Shown here one piece after another: positions 17,515-25,577 of a stretch of DNA of 64,000 nt. The translations under genes were made by a program, and so were the position numbers. The stretch comes from SIG603 sp963589785 (GTDB lineage Bacteria; Bacillota; Clostridia; Oscillospirales; Acutalibacteraceae), in NCBI GenBank assembly GCA_963589785.1, contig CAVAMJ010000001.1, positions 124,001 to 188,000 of the forward strand, in the 5' to 3' direction. The stretch's first letter is position 1. Each line of letters starts with the position of its first letter. The notes below the pieces were generated by a model. It did no database searches, was not told where the DNA came from, and worked only from the letters and a program-made list of their open reading frames with translations.

Positions 17515-17985
17515 CGTTCTTTATTTATCTTTGTGTAAATAATCCGCAAGAGAAAATGTCCGACTGCAAAAGCAAAGCTTTTTTGTCGTATTTTCTCTCG
17601 CTGTATTTTTATATATCAAACTTGCTTTACTGTTCGATAATTTGCCTTGTGCAAATAAGTCGGCTGGCATAGCCCAACCTTTGAAAGTGTGGAGTTTTGT
17701 TTAAAATAATTAATTCTGAGCAAATGCGTATTTTTAGTTTTTGGTCTGTATTTCTCTTTGAGTAAACAATTCGGCTTGCTCGCTTCAACTACGGTCGCTA
17801 TGCTCCCTAAAAGCACTTCGTGCTTTTGGTTAAGCTCACAAGCCTATCTCTTTTTTTATCGCTTCGCTCTGTTTCTGCGTATACGCCAATTATTAATTCT
17901 TAATTATACATTATTAATTATTCGTGGGCTCCGCCCACACCCGTTCGCTTTTTGTAAAAAGCGAAGTAAAAACTTTTATGTTTTT
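17515..17985 (+). repeat. Composite intergenic repeat, region 5
   Basis: Upstream of the oxidoreductase gene. A variant module E (17541-17603) is followed by a lead plus only the left arm of B (17615-17682), cut short beside a GTGTGGAG remnant. Then comes a unit with a divergent hairpin B' (17770-17845, outer arms GGCTTG and CAAGCC, inner AAAGCACTTCGTGCTTT), D (17856-17920) and A (17923-17985). A ends 23 bases from the stop of the G3E GTPase gene. B' is repeated almost exactly at 19191-19265. Confidence 0.8.
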
Positions 17986-18008
17986 TTGCTCAGCGTTCTT
18001 TTTTCTCT

Positions 18009-18959
18009 TTAATACTTAGGATTGTATTTCTCGAAAATCTTTTCTATTTTCTCTCTGTTAAGCTTCTCCCCTATGATAATCACCACGCTCTGACCGTTCT
18101 CTATTTCTTCAAGCTTTATCTCTCGTCTTGTTGCGTTCAGTTCATACCATTTTTCTTCGCTCTTCAAAAAGCCTTTTATTCTGAAAACATTTCCGCATTC
18201 TTCGTCATTCAGCACTTTTTCAGCCGTTATTTTTAGCTCACTCGGCTCGATTTCCATATTCATCAGATAGACACTGTCGAAGTTATTTTCCTTGCTTACC
18301 TGCTGTTTGACATGGTCTTCAAGTCGATATCCGCTTTTTAATAATCTTTCAAAATCGCTATCGTCAAAATCATCCCAATTTTTTAATTCACATTCGTCAG
18401 CTTCAAATCTTCTTCTGCACTTATTTTCCTCGAGAACCTCATTCATAATTTTTACGGTATTCTCTATGTCCTCAGTATTTGCCTTTTGGGTTGCCGACAT
18501 CACGACCTTACCCGCACAAGCCAGCTGAGACGCCAACATATACCTTGACTGCTCAGAAAGTCCGCTCTCAAGCTTTGAGTCGACTATCGCAAACACGTTT
18601 CCGATTTCATACCAATTTTCGAGCGGCTCATCTCTTAGCACATCGAAAAATTCGTCCACATCGTAAACTCCCGACGGCTCGACTATAACTCTGTCATACC
18701 CCGACATATACATCTGGATAAGCTTTGTTTTAAATCTTCTCACATGGCAATCATAGTCGCATCCTCCTGCGACCATTTCAAGTTCGCACTTTTCTCCTGC
18801 CAACGGTGACAGCAGCATCATATCCACATTTACCGCACCGAAATCATTCTCAAGAATTCCGACTTTCAAGCCTTTTCCCATGAGATATGATGCGTATTTT
18901 TTTATAAATGTTGTTTTTCCCGACCCTAAAAAGCCAGTTACCAAATCTGCTTTTATCAT
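18009..18959 (-). CDS. CobW/G3E-family GTPase (COG0523-like metal chaperone)
   Basis: P-loop GTPases of this family insert metals (Zn, Co, Ni) into target proteins. The 316 residues start MIKADLVTGFLGSGKTT with Walker A at 9-17, then ENDFGAVNVD (38-46) and VEPSGVYDVDEFFDVL (Walker B region). A CobW C-terminal domain covers about 215-300. The usual metal-binding CxCC is replaced by Cys67-Asp-Tyr-Asp-Cys71. The frame opens with GTG at 18968, but the ATG at 18959 matches the family N-terminus. No strong ribosome site is visible at either. Single-gene unit between two repeat regions. Confidence 0.88.
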   Translation of the reverse strand: MIKADLVTGFLGSGKTTFIKKYASYLMGKGLKVGILENDFGAVNVDMMLLSPLAGEKCELEMVAGGCDYDCHVRRFKTKLIQMYMSGYDRVIVEPSGVYDVDEFFDVLRDEPLENWYEIGNVFAIVDSKLESGLSEQSRYMLASQLACAGKVVMSATQKANTEDIENTVKIMNEVLEENKCRRRFEADECELKNWDDFDDSDFERLLKSGYRLEDHVKQQVSKENNFDSVYLMNMEIEPSELKITAEKVLNDEECGNVFRIKGFLKSEEKWYELNATRREIKLEEIENGQSVVIIIGEKLNREKIEKIFEKYNPKY

Positions 18960-19004
18960 TTTCTGCACCGTTTGTGTTTTGCTTTCTTTCTGTTTTTCTC
19001 AGCG

Positions 19005-19502
19005 TTCGTTATTTCTATTTGAGTGAATAAATCGGCTATCTTTTATATTGTTTGTTTTAAGTTTATCTTCGCGAAAATAGTCCGCAAGAGAAAATGTCCA
19101 TCTGCAAAAGCAAAGATTTTTTGTCGTATTTTCTCTTGCTCTGTTTTTCTTCGATACTTCGTGTCCTTTATTTCTATTTATGCGAACAATTCGGCTTGTT
19201 CGCTTCAACTACGGTCGCTATGCTCCCTAAAAGCACTTCGTGCTTTTGGTTAAGCTCACAAGCCTATCATTTTATTAATATCGTTTGTTTTAGGTTTATC
19301 TTTGTGAAAATAATCCGCAAACGAAAATGCCCGTCTGCGAATGCTCCGCATTCTTGACGTATTTTCTTTTTGCTTTCTTCTTTTTTATACGGCACTTCGT
19401 GCCTCTTTCTTTCGTTTTTAGTTTCTGCTTCGCTTTTCTCTCGTGGGCTCCGCCCACACCCGTTCGCTTTTTGTAAAAAGCGAAGCAAAAACTTTTGTGT
19501 TT
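19005..19502 (+). repeat. Composite intergenic repeat, region 6
   Basis: A mosaic of a lead plus truncated B (19005-19050), variant E (19081-19141), B' (19191-19265, almost identical to the copy near 17.8 kb), full E (19315-19398) and A (19441-19502). A ends 4 bases from the birA stop. No conventional terminator is visible for the birA operon. Confidence 0.8.
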
Positions 19503-19505
19503 TTA

Positions 19506-20498
19506 TTAATCTCTTCTACCTAAGAATGTTTTCTTTACGCTGACTTCTCCTGTTGAGAAATGTCTAATCTCTCCGTCAGGCAATTGGACTATCAATCTGC
19601 AGTCATCGTCAATTCCTTTGACTATTCCGTTTCTCTCCTGTCCGTCCTGTGTAAACTCTATCGATTTTCCCGTCAAAAGCGATCTTTTTCTGTACTCCTC
19701 GATATGGTTGGAATTCGGCATCTTATCGTAATACTCAAAGAAATACTCAATTACCTTTCCTATTATTCTGCATCTTGTATCGTCGCCGCAATCCTCGGTA
19801 AATATCGCTCCGGCTACATACTTGATATCATCAGGGAATCCGCCCTCAGGATATTTTACGTTTATTCCTATTCCTGTTACTGCGTACTCAAGTCCTCTGG
19901 TCTCGAAGTTTACGGATGCTTCTGTGAGTATTCCGACTATCTTTCTGTTTCTCAGGTAAATATCATTTACCCACTTTATCTTTGTCTCATATCCCGTGAC
20001 ATCCTCAATTGCCTTTGCAACAGCCACAGCTGCGATTGTTGTGATAGAGAGTGACTGCTCAGCTGAAAACTTCGGTCTTAAAAGCAAGCTCATGTATATT
20101 CCAGACTTCTTCGGTGACTCAAAATGTCTTCCGAGTCTTCCCTTTCCGGCGGTCTGCTCCTCACTTACTACTACGACTCCCTCTTTTCCTCCGTCTGCCG
20201 CAAGTCTTTTCACGTAGTCGTTTGTTGAGTCAACACTAGGGAGAACCTTAATATCAAATCTATCCTTGTCCTTTACGAATCTTCTGATTCCCTCGACCGA
20301 CAACAGATTATTTTCAGAAACAAAAACATATCCCTTGTTTGTTGTTCCGCTTATTTCGTATCCCTCTTGTCTAAGTGACGTGACAGCCTTCCAAACCGAA
20401 TTTCTCGACACGCCGAGTTCGCTTGCAACTTTAGCTCCGGAAAACGGCTCACCCTTATGCTCCATCATATATTTTATAACTTCTTGTTTAACAGTCAT
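19506..20498 (-). CDS. birA: Bifunctional biotin ligase / biotin operon repressor BirA
   Basis: BirA activates biotin with ATP and attaches it to acetyl-CoA or pyruvate carboxylase, and in its repressor form binds biotin gene operators. Residues 1-62 form the DNA-binding winged helix (GAKVASELGVSRNSVWKAV and EGYEISGTTNKGY), so it is the repressor-type enzyme. The ligase domain has the biotin/AMP motif GKGRLGR at 118-124, KWVNDIYL near 175 (usually KWPND) and GIGINVKYP. The small C-terminal domain ends with LIVQLPDGEIRHFSTGEVS. AAGGAG precedes the ATG. It overlaps the upstream DUF1461 gene by 11 bases. Confidence 0.96.
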   Translation of the reverse strand: MTVKQEVIKYMMEHKGEPFSGAKVASELGVSRNSVWKAVTSLRQEGYEISGTTNKGYVFVSENNLLSVEGIRRFVKDKDRFDIKVLPSVDSTNDYVKRLAADGGKEGVVVVSEEQTAGKGRLGRHFESPKKSGIYMSLLLRPKFSAEQSLSITTIAAVAVAKAIEDVTGYETKIKWVNDIYLRNRKIVGILTEASVNFETRGLEYAVTGIGINVKYPEGGFPDDIKYVAGAIFTEDCGDDTRCRIIGKVIEYFFEYYDKMPNSNHIEEYRKRSLLTGKSIEFTQDGQERNGIVKGIDDDCRLIVQLPDGEIRHFSTGEVSVKKTFLGRRD

Positions 20499-21147
20499 TT
20501 TTATTGCTCCTTATCTTTAAAATGAAATATACTGCGACCGAAACCGCACTAAGAAATATTGTCATAGCTATTATCATAACTGCGCAGTGCATAAAGAACG
20601 CATCAGGCAGCATGGTTATCACGGGGTCTTTGTCGGGGTAGAAAATCCAGTAGTCGTTGCTGAACGCAAGCTTGTGAAAAGTTATGAAAGCATTCTGCCA
20701 ATTCAAAGCTACAGCCGCTCCGACAATCAGCGGCAAAACAACGGCAAACACTCCCGAAAACAGCAAAAATCTTCTCTGTCCGCTTTTAAGCTTAATATAT
20801 GCCGTCACGACAAACAAAACAGTAAAGATAATCGCCGCATACTCAATTTTCACAAATATTCGCTTGACGTCTTCGAAGTGAATTCTTCCCTCTTCACTCA
20901 TCGCAAGGTCGTCAAACTCAAGAGTTTTTGCGCCCCAAAAATTATTGTAATCAATTAAAATATCGTAGTTAGTCTTGATTTTTTCTTCACTGAATCCCGA
21001 CTGAGCAGGAATATCAAGAGTCTTTATATCGTGATAAAAAAGCGGCTTAAAATTAAGCACAAGCGTCACGGAAAGGGAAACCGCCGCAATCATGAAAATT
21101 ATTCCAAGCAAAACATCGGAATAAAGAGAATTTAGTCTATTTCTCAA
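20488..21147 (-). CDS. DUF1461 / TIGR01906-family membrane protein
   Basis: A 219-residue membrane protein with an N-terminal membrane helix (about 12-33), an extracytoplasmic loop containing NYDILIDYNNFW, and three more helices (about 103-123, 130-152, 190-212). It matches the TIGR01906 integral membrane family of Firmicutes, whose function is unknown to me. A GTG at 21156 opens the frame but lies inside the ribosome site. GGAGG is correctly spaced for the TTG at 21147 (MRNRLNSLYSD), which is chosen. It overlaps both neighbours by 11 bases, so translation is probably coupled in nudix-DUF1461-birA. Confidence 0.87.
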   Translation of the reverse strand: MRNRLNSLYSDVLLGIIFMIAAVSLSVTLVLNFKPLFYHDIKTLDIPAQSGFSEEKIKTNYDILIDYNNFWGAKTLEFDDLAMSEEGRIHFEDVKRIFVKIEYAAIIFTVLFVVTAYIKLKSGQRRFLLFSGVFAVVLPLIVGAAVALNWQNAFITFHKLAFSNDYWIFYPDKDPVITMLPDAFFMHCAVMIIAMTIFLSAVSVAVYFILKIRSNKNDC

Positions 21148-21697
21148 AGGAATCACCTCCGAAAAACTTTTCCATCATGACAAGCTCCTCTTCACGGATG
21201 CAGTTTGGAATGAGATTATTTCTGACGGACTTCAGAAGTTCACCGAACTCAAACCATTTCACAAGCTCGACCTCGCTTTTTTGCACCTTAAATTCTGTTT
21301 CAAAGGGAACTTTAGCAAGATAAACATTGCTAATCTGATTATCGTGAAATTTCTTTCCGTGAAAATCATTGATATATTCAAATTTTCTCTGACCGACATA
21401 AACTAAATCTTCAGCTTCAAGCTTAACTGAAAGCTCCTCGAGGCACTCACGCAAAGCGGACTCGATAAATCCGCAACCGGCGGGAATGTGGCCTGCGGTA
21501 GAAATATCGAAACAACCGGGATAAGAATCCTTATTTTCGGAACGCTTCTGAGAGAGAACGAATATTTTGCCGTCATGCTCTGACCAAAGCCAAAGATGAG
21601 AGGTTCTGTGTCTGATACCGTTTTCGTGAGCCAGCTTACGGGAAACGATCTCGCCCGTAGGGTTGCCGAATTCATCGACTATATCTAAAAATTCCAA
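21137..21697 (-). CDS. NUDIX hydrolase (isopentenyl-diphosphate isomerase-like subgroup)
   Basis: A 186-residue hydrolase of nucleoside-diphosphate-linked compounds or a related diphosphate. It opens FLDIVDEFGNPTGEIVSR and RTSHLWLWSEHDGKIFVLSQKR, typical of the YfcD/IDI-like subgroup. The Nudix box is GHIPAGCGFIESALRECLEEL. REC-LEE keeps the metal-binding core, but the upstream glutamate of the box (G-x5-E) is a cysteine here. The start is a TTG with GAGG seven bases upstream; no ATG fits. It heads the operon with DUF1461 and birA and has its own promoter. The natural substrate is unknown. Confidence 0.88.
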   Translation of the reverse strand: MEFLDIVDEFGNPTGEIVSRKLAHENGIRHRTSHLWLWSEHDGKIFVLSQKRSENKDSYPGCFDISTAGHIPAGCGFIESALRECLEELSVKLEAEDLVYVGQRKFEYINDFHGKKFHDNQISNVYLAKVPFETEFKVQKSEVELVKWFEFGELLKSVRNNLIPNCIREEELVMMEKFFGGDSFEK

Positions 21698-21729
21698 ATA
21701 GCCACCTCAAATCTCAATCATATAAAGTA

Positions 21730-21758
21730 ATTATAGCAAAACCACCTAAATAATACAA
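21730..21758 (-). promoter_or_regulatory. Promoter of the nudix-DUF1461-birA operon
   Basis: Minus strand TTGTAT, 17 bases, TATAAT, about 33 bases before the TTG start. Confidence 0.65.
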
Positions 21759-21818
21759 AGAAAAATTGAAAATTAACAATTAATAATTGATGAAAATCTG
21801 AACTATAAACACAAATTA

Positions 21819-22440
21819 AAAACACAAAAGTTTTTGGTTTCGCTTTTTACAAAAAGCGAACGGGGTTTAAGGGGCAGAGCCCCTTAAGTAATTAATAATG
21901 TATAATTAGGAATTAATAATTAGCGTGTACGCATAAACAGAGCGAAGCGATAGTAAAAGATATAGGCTGGCAAAGTTAACCAAAAATGCGATAGCATTTT
22001 TAGAACGCGAAGCGTTCGTGGTTGGGCTTTGACAGCCGAATGATTTACATATGGTAAAATATCAAACAGTAAAGCAAATTTGATATATAAAAATACAGCA
22101 AGAGAAAATACGTCAAAAATGTGAAACATTCGCAGACGGGAATTTTCTTTTGCGGATTACTTACACAAAGCTAAATAAAGAACGCTAAGCATCGAAAACA
22201 CAAAAGTTTTTGCTTCGCTTTTTACAAAAAGCGAACGGGGTTTAAGGGGCAGAGCCCCTTAAGTAATTAATAATGTATAATTAGGAATTAATAATTAGCG
22301 TGTACGCATAAACAGAGCGAAGCGATAGTAAAAGATATAGGCTGGCAAAGTTAACCAAAAATGCGATAGCATTTTTAGAACGCGAAGCGTTCGTGGTTGG
22401 GCTTTGCCAGCCGACTTGCTTACACATAGAGAAATGAAGA
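21819..22440 (-). repeat. Composite intergenic repeat, region 7 (two near-identical inverted units)
   Basis: All modules are in the opposite orientation to regions 1-3. Unit one (21819-22041) reads A, D, B. A module E variant follows (about 22060-22190). Unit two (22195-22416) again reads A, D, B and is nearly identical to unit one over about 220 bases. Visible differences are GGTTT against GCTT near the start and TTTGACAGCC against TTTGCCAGCC near the end. There is no plus-strand gene beside these inverted units, unlike at LysR. Confidence 0.85.
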
Positions 22441-22458
22441 GCAAAAAATCTAAAAACG

Positions 22459-22483
22459 AAAAAGGGGACGCCGAAGCGTCCCC
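22459..22483 (-). terminator. Terminator of gap
   Basis: Perfect 8-bp stem (22464-22471 with 22476-22483) with a TTCG tetraloop on the minus strand and TTTTT after it, 27 bases past the gap stop. Confidence 0.92.
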
Positions 22484-22509
22484 TAAATTTACGATTGGTA
22501 TAAAACCTA

Positions 22510-23544
22510 TTAGATCTCTGCGAAGTACTTGATTGTACGAACCATCTGAGATGTGTAGGAGTTCTCGTTATCATACCAAGAAACAACCTGAACCTCATAG
22601 AGGCCGTCAGAAATCTTAGCAACCATTGTCTGAGTTGCATCGAAGAGTGAACCGTACTTCATGCCGATAACGTCAGAAGATACGATCTGATCCTCGTTGT
22701 AGCCGAAGGACTCGGAAGCAGCAGCCTTCATAGCAGCGTTGATGCCTTCCTTAGTTACGTCCTCGCCCTTAACAACAGCTGTGAGGATTGTTGTGGAACC
22801 TGTCGGAACAGGAACTCTCTGAGCGGAACCGATGAGCTTGCCGTTGAGCTCAGGAATAACAAGGCCGATAGCCTTAGCAGCACCTGTTGAGTTAGGAACG
22901 ATGTTAGCAGCACCAGCACGTGCTCTTCTGAAGTCGCCCTTTCTGTGAGGACCGTCAAGGATCATCTGATCGCCTGTGTAAGCGTGGATTGTGCTCATGA
23001 TACCGGACTGGATCTCTGCATAATCGTTAAGAGCCTTAGCCATAGGAGCGAGGCAGTTAGTTGTGCAAGAAGCAGCGGAAATGACTGTATCCTCAGCTGT
23101 GAGAACACCCTCGTTTACGGAGTAAACGATTGTAGGAAGATCGTTTCCAGCAGGAGCGGAGATAACAACCTTCTTAGCACCAGCGTTGATGTGAGCCTGT
23201 GCCTTAGCCTTGGATGTGTAGAAACCTGTGCACTCGAGAACTACGTCAACTCCGAGCTCACCCCAAGGAAGATTGTTAGCGTCAGCCTCTTTGTAGATTG
23301 TAAGAGTCTTTCCGTCAACAGTGATTGTGTTAGCCTCGTCGTCAGCCTCTACAGTGTGGAGACCCTCGCCGATCTTTCCGCAGTAGCCGCCCTGAGCGGT
23401 ATCATACTTGAGAAGGTTAGCGAGCATAGATGGCTTTGTAAGGTCGTTGATAGCAATAACATCATAACCCTCTGCGCCGAACATCTGACGGAATGCGAGA
23501 CGGCCGATACGACCAAATCCGTTGATAGCAACTTTAACTGACAT
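22510..23544 (-). CDS. gap: Glyceraldehyde-3-phosphate dehydrogenase, type I
   Basis: The NAD-dependent glycolytic enzyme that makes 1,3-bisphosphoglycerate in the cytoplasm. The Rossmann motif NGFGRIGR is at 8-15, and the catalytic cysteine is Cys160 in SAASCTTNCLAPMAK. The C-terminus keeps SWYDNENSYTSQMV, whose Asn helps bind NAD. The 344 residues are slightly longer than the common 335. The ATG has a perfect GGAGG. It is monocistronic with a strong promoter and terminator, not next to pgk and tpi as in many Firmicutes. Codon use is that of a highly expressed gene. Confidence 0.97.
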   Translation of the reverse strand: MSVKVAINGFGRIGRLAFRQMFGAEGYDVIAINDLTKPSMLANLLKYDTAQGGYCGKIGEGLHTVEADDEANTITVDGKTLTIYKEADANNLPWGELGVDVVLECTGFYTSKAKAQAHINAGAKKVVISAPAGNDLPTIVYSVNEGVLTAEDTVISAASCTTNCLAPMAKALNDYAEIQSGIMSTIHAYTGDQMILDGPHRKGDFRRARAGAANIVPNSTGAAKAIGLVIPELNGKLIGSAQRVPVPTGSTTILTAVVKGEDVTKEGINAAMKAAASESFGYNEDQIVSSDVIGMKYGSLFDATQTMVAKISDGLYEVQVVSWYDNENSYTSQMVRTIKYFAEI

Positions 23545-23604
23545 TGTAAAACCTCCAAAAAGAATTATTGATTTTTGATATATTCAGTTATATCCGATGA
23601 TGTT

Positions 23605-23633
23605 ATTTTATTACATTATTGGATACATTTCAA
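23605..23633 (-). promoter_or_regulatory. Sigma-A promoter of gap
   Basis: Minus strand TTGAAA, 17 bases, TAAAAT, about 60 bases before the start. The stretch from here to the terminator at 23769 is AT-rich with no gene or repeat that I can see. Confidence 0.75.
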
Positions 23634-23768
23634 GTGTTTTGTTAAAATTTTAGTAAAACGGGGGGTTTTCACCACATTTACTACAATTAATTGTCAATTT
23701 CTGTCCAATATTATCGTTTCTTAGCCAAAACTAACAATTTTCAATAGCTAACAATATTGAAAAATCAC

Positions 23769-23798
23769 AAAAAAGCACCGACTTTTTAAATCGGTGCT
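23769..23798 (-). terminator. Terminator of the pyr operon
   Basis: Perfect 8-bp stem AGCACCGA/TCGGTGCT (23774-23781 with 23791-23798) followed by TTTTTT on the minus strand, about 100 bases past the last gene. Confidence 0.88.
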
Positions 23799-23896
23799 CT
23801 AAATTTTTCTAAATATTTAGATTTTTAAAACGTGAAAATGCACTTAATCGGCTCGATTTTCAACCGCAAGTAGTCGCTTTGTTGAAAACTTAGGCC

Positions 23897-24730
23897 TTAA
23901 TCTTGAGCTTTCGTGCGTGAAAGTGCGCCTAATCCGAAAATACCCATAGCAAGGTAGATGAGGCTTACGCCTATCGGCATGCTTTTTAGTCTCTCAAACC
24001 CCGTGAGGCTGAAGTAAATCTCAGAGAACGAAAAGCCTAAGGAAAGAATAATCGAACACGGCAGACAAGCCCTCGTAAGCTTAGCCCTCTTGCCTGTATC
24101 CTTAAAGACAAAAGCTCTGACGAAGCTTAAAATCGAAGAAAGTATCGCTACCGCTCCGAGAAGAATGTAATAATTCTCGCTCTTAACTATGTAAGTGGAG
24201 TCGTTCGTGAAAAGATAGAGCAAAAAGACAAGCCCCCAGAATGTCGGGAAAAGTCCGAAATACTGCGCTTTCTCAAAGACATTCTTTTTGCCGAAGCCGA
24301 CTAAAGAATAAGCAAAAAGGAAAACTGCCGTCAAAATCGAGAATATAGCAAGCAAAAGCATGAAGCTGCTCTCTGTTCCGACAGAGGAATAAATCATTCC
24401 CGTTTTGTAGCCGAACCAACGGAGAAATATCCAAACGGAGGAATAAACCATAATCACGGCGGAAACAACTCCCGTCACACCTGAAATAAGGTTTTTCTCG
24501 CAATCAAGCTTAAAATCTTCCTTGTCCTTCAGCGCAGAAACCGCCAAAACCGCGGTAATAACAGCGGTTACGGCAAGTGCGATTATCGTGAACACATAAC
24601 TTCCCTTTAAAAGTCCCGTGTCTGCCTGATAATATGATTTATATTCGACTATTCTCATAACTGCCACAAAAACTGCGGCTAAAAGGCTCGTCGGCAGCAG
24701 CACCTTCGGGCTCAAAAGTTTATTTTGCAT
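23897..24730 (-). CDS. Hypothetical polytopic membrane protein
   Basis: I do not recognise this family. The 277 residues carry about eight hydrophobic segments (near 12-28, 45-67, 85-105, 120-145, 155-172, 183-203, 222-240, 250-268) with short polar loops and no obvious ligand motif. Conserved-looking aromatic and charged residues within helices are few, so transport or sensing cannot be inferred. It overlaps the HAD phosphatase gene by 11 bases and is last in the pyr operon, ahead of its terminator. Coupled translation with the phosphatase is likely. Confidence 0.8.
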   Translation of the reverse strand: MQNKLLSPKVLLPTSLLAAVFVAVMRIVEYKSYYQADTGLLKGSYVFTIIALAVTAVITAVLAVSALKDKEDFKLDCEKNLISGVTGVVSAVIMVYSSVWIFLRWFGYKTGMIYSSVGTESSFMLLLAIFSILTAVFLFAYSLVGFGKKNVFEKAQYFGLFPTFWGLVFLLYLFTNDSTYIVKSENYYILLGAVAILSSILSFVRAFVFKDTGKRAKLTRACLPCSIILSLGFSFSEIYFSLTGFERLKSMPIGVSLIYLAMGIFGLGALSRTKAQD

Positions 24731-25577
24731 TTATATTAACCTCTAAATCACGGATAATTTTCGCAATAGCATTTTCGTCATTGCTGACGGTGATGTTCTT
24801 TGCCTTTGCCTTGACCCAGTCGGGGGCATTGTCTACGGCATAGGCAATATCACAGTTAGCGAACATAGAAATATCATTTCCGTAGTCGCCTATTCCTATT
24901 GTCGTGTGGACATTCGGAAGAAGCTCCTTCATCTTGGAAATCATCTGACCTTTTCCGCTTCCCTTTGGCAAAAATTCGATTCCCGTATCCCACGAGAGCA
25001 TTATTTCATATTTATCTCCGAAAATCTCGCTCAATTTCTCGGCATTTGGAAGTGATTTTTTCGGATCTGACTCGACAAATATCATTTTGGTGAACTCATC
25101 ATTCGACTCGGCAACAAGATTTTTAAGTTCCTCGGTCGAGTAAATCGGTGAATTATCGCCGTAATATTCCTTGAATTCTTTTGGAGTATTCGCATCGGCT
25201 CTTACATACTTGATGCTCTCGCCCATCTCGCCTGCCACGATACCGCAGATGATATCGGGCATATTATCATAAATATAGCAAAGAACCTCGCTCACATCCT
25301 CGGTTATATGCGACTTGAAAACAACTTTGTCCTCTTTCAAATCGTAGAGAACCGTACCGTTATTTGACACGATGTAAGTATTAGGCACGAACCTATCGGA
25401 AAACTCATCGATATAATGCGGATATCTTCCGCTCGCAACGGTAAAAAGACCGCCCTCAGACTGAAAATATCTGATAGCGTCCCTGTTTTCGTCCGATATT
25501 TTTCTTTTAGAATTCGTGAGAGTACCGTCACAATCGGTGCAAATCAAATAACCGTCAAATTTTCCTAAGTTACCCAT
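24720..25577 (-). CDS. Cof-type HAD-superfamily phosphatase
   Basis: A cytoplasmic phosphatase, probably of sugar phosphates or flavin-type substrates. The 285 residues have motif I at CTDCDGTLTN (nucleophile Asp15, acid/base Asp17). Motif II/III includes the lysine in PKGSGKGQMI near 216, and motif IV is GIGDYGNDISMF near 235. The C2-type cap lies in the middle, and SNNGTVLYD also fits the Cof subfamily. It overlaps ruvX by 8 bases and the membrane protein gene by 11, so it is embedded in the operon. The true substrate cannot be told. Confidence 0.9.
   Translation of the reverse strand: MGNLGKFDGYLICTDCDGTLTNSKRKISDENRDAIRYFQSEGGLFTVASGRYPHYIDEFSDRFVPNTYIVSNNGTVLYDLKEDKVVFKSHITEDVSEVLCYIYDNMPDIICGIVAGEMGESIKYVRADANTPKEFKEYYGDNSPIYSTEELKNLVAESNDEFTKMIFVESDPKKSLPNAEKLSEIFGDKYEIMLSWDTGIEFLPKGSGKGQMISKMKELLPNVHTTIGIGDYGNDISMFANCDIAYAVDNAPDWVKAKAKNITVSNDENAIAKIIRDLEVNINAK

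Noticed and set aside
5251..22440. Integron-like cassette array (hairpin after each gene)
   Set aside because: No integrase and no attC core sites are visible. The interval contains core operons (hrcA-dnaK, birA, gap), and module A adjoins most but not all gene ends.
5251..22440. CRISPR array or insertion sequence in the repeat spacers
   Set aside because: Units are long, variable and modular, without regular spacers. There is no cas gene, no transposase frame, and no clear target-site duplication.
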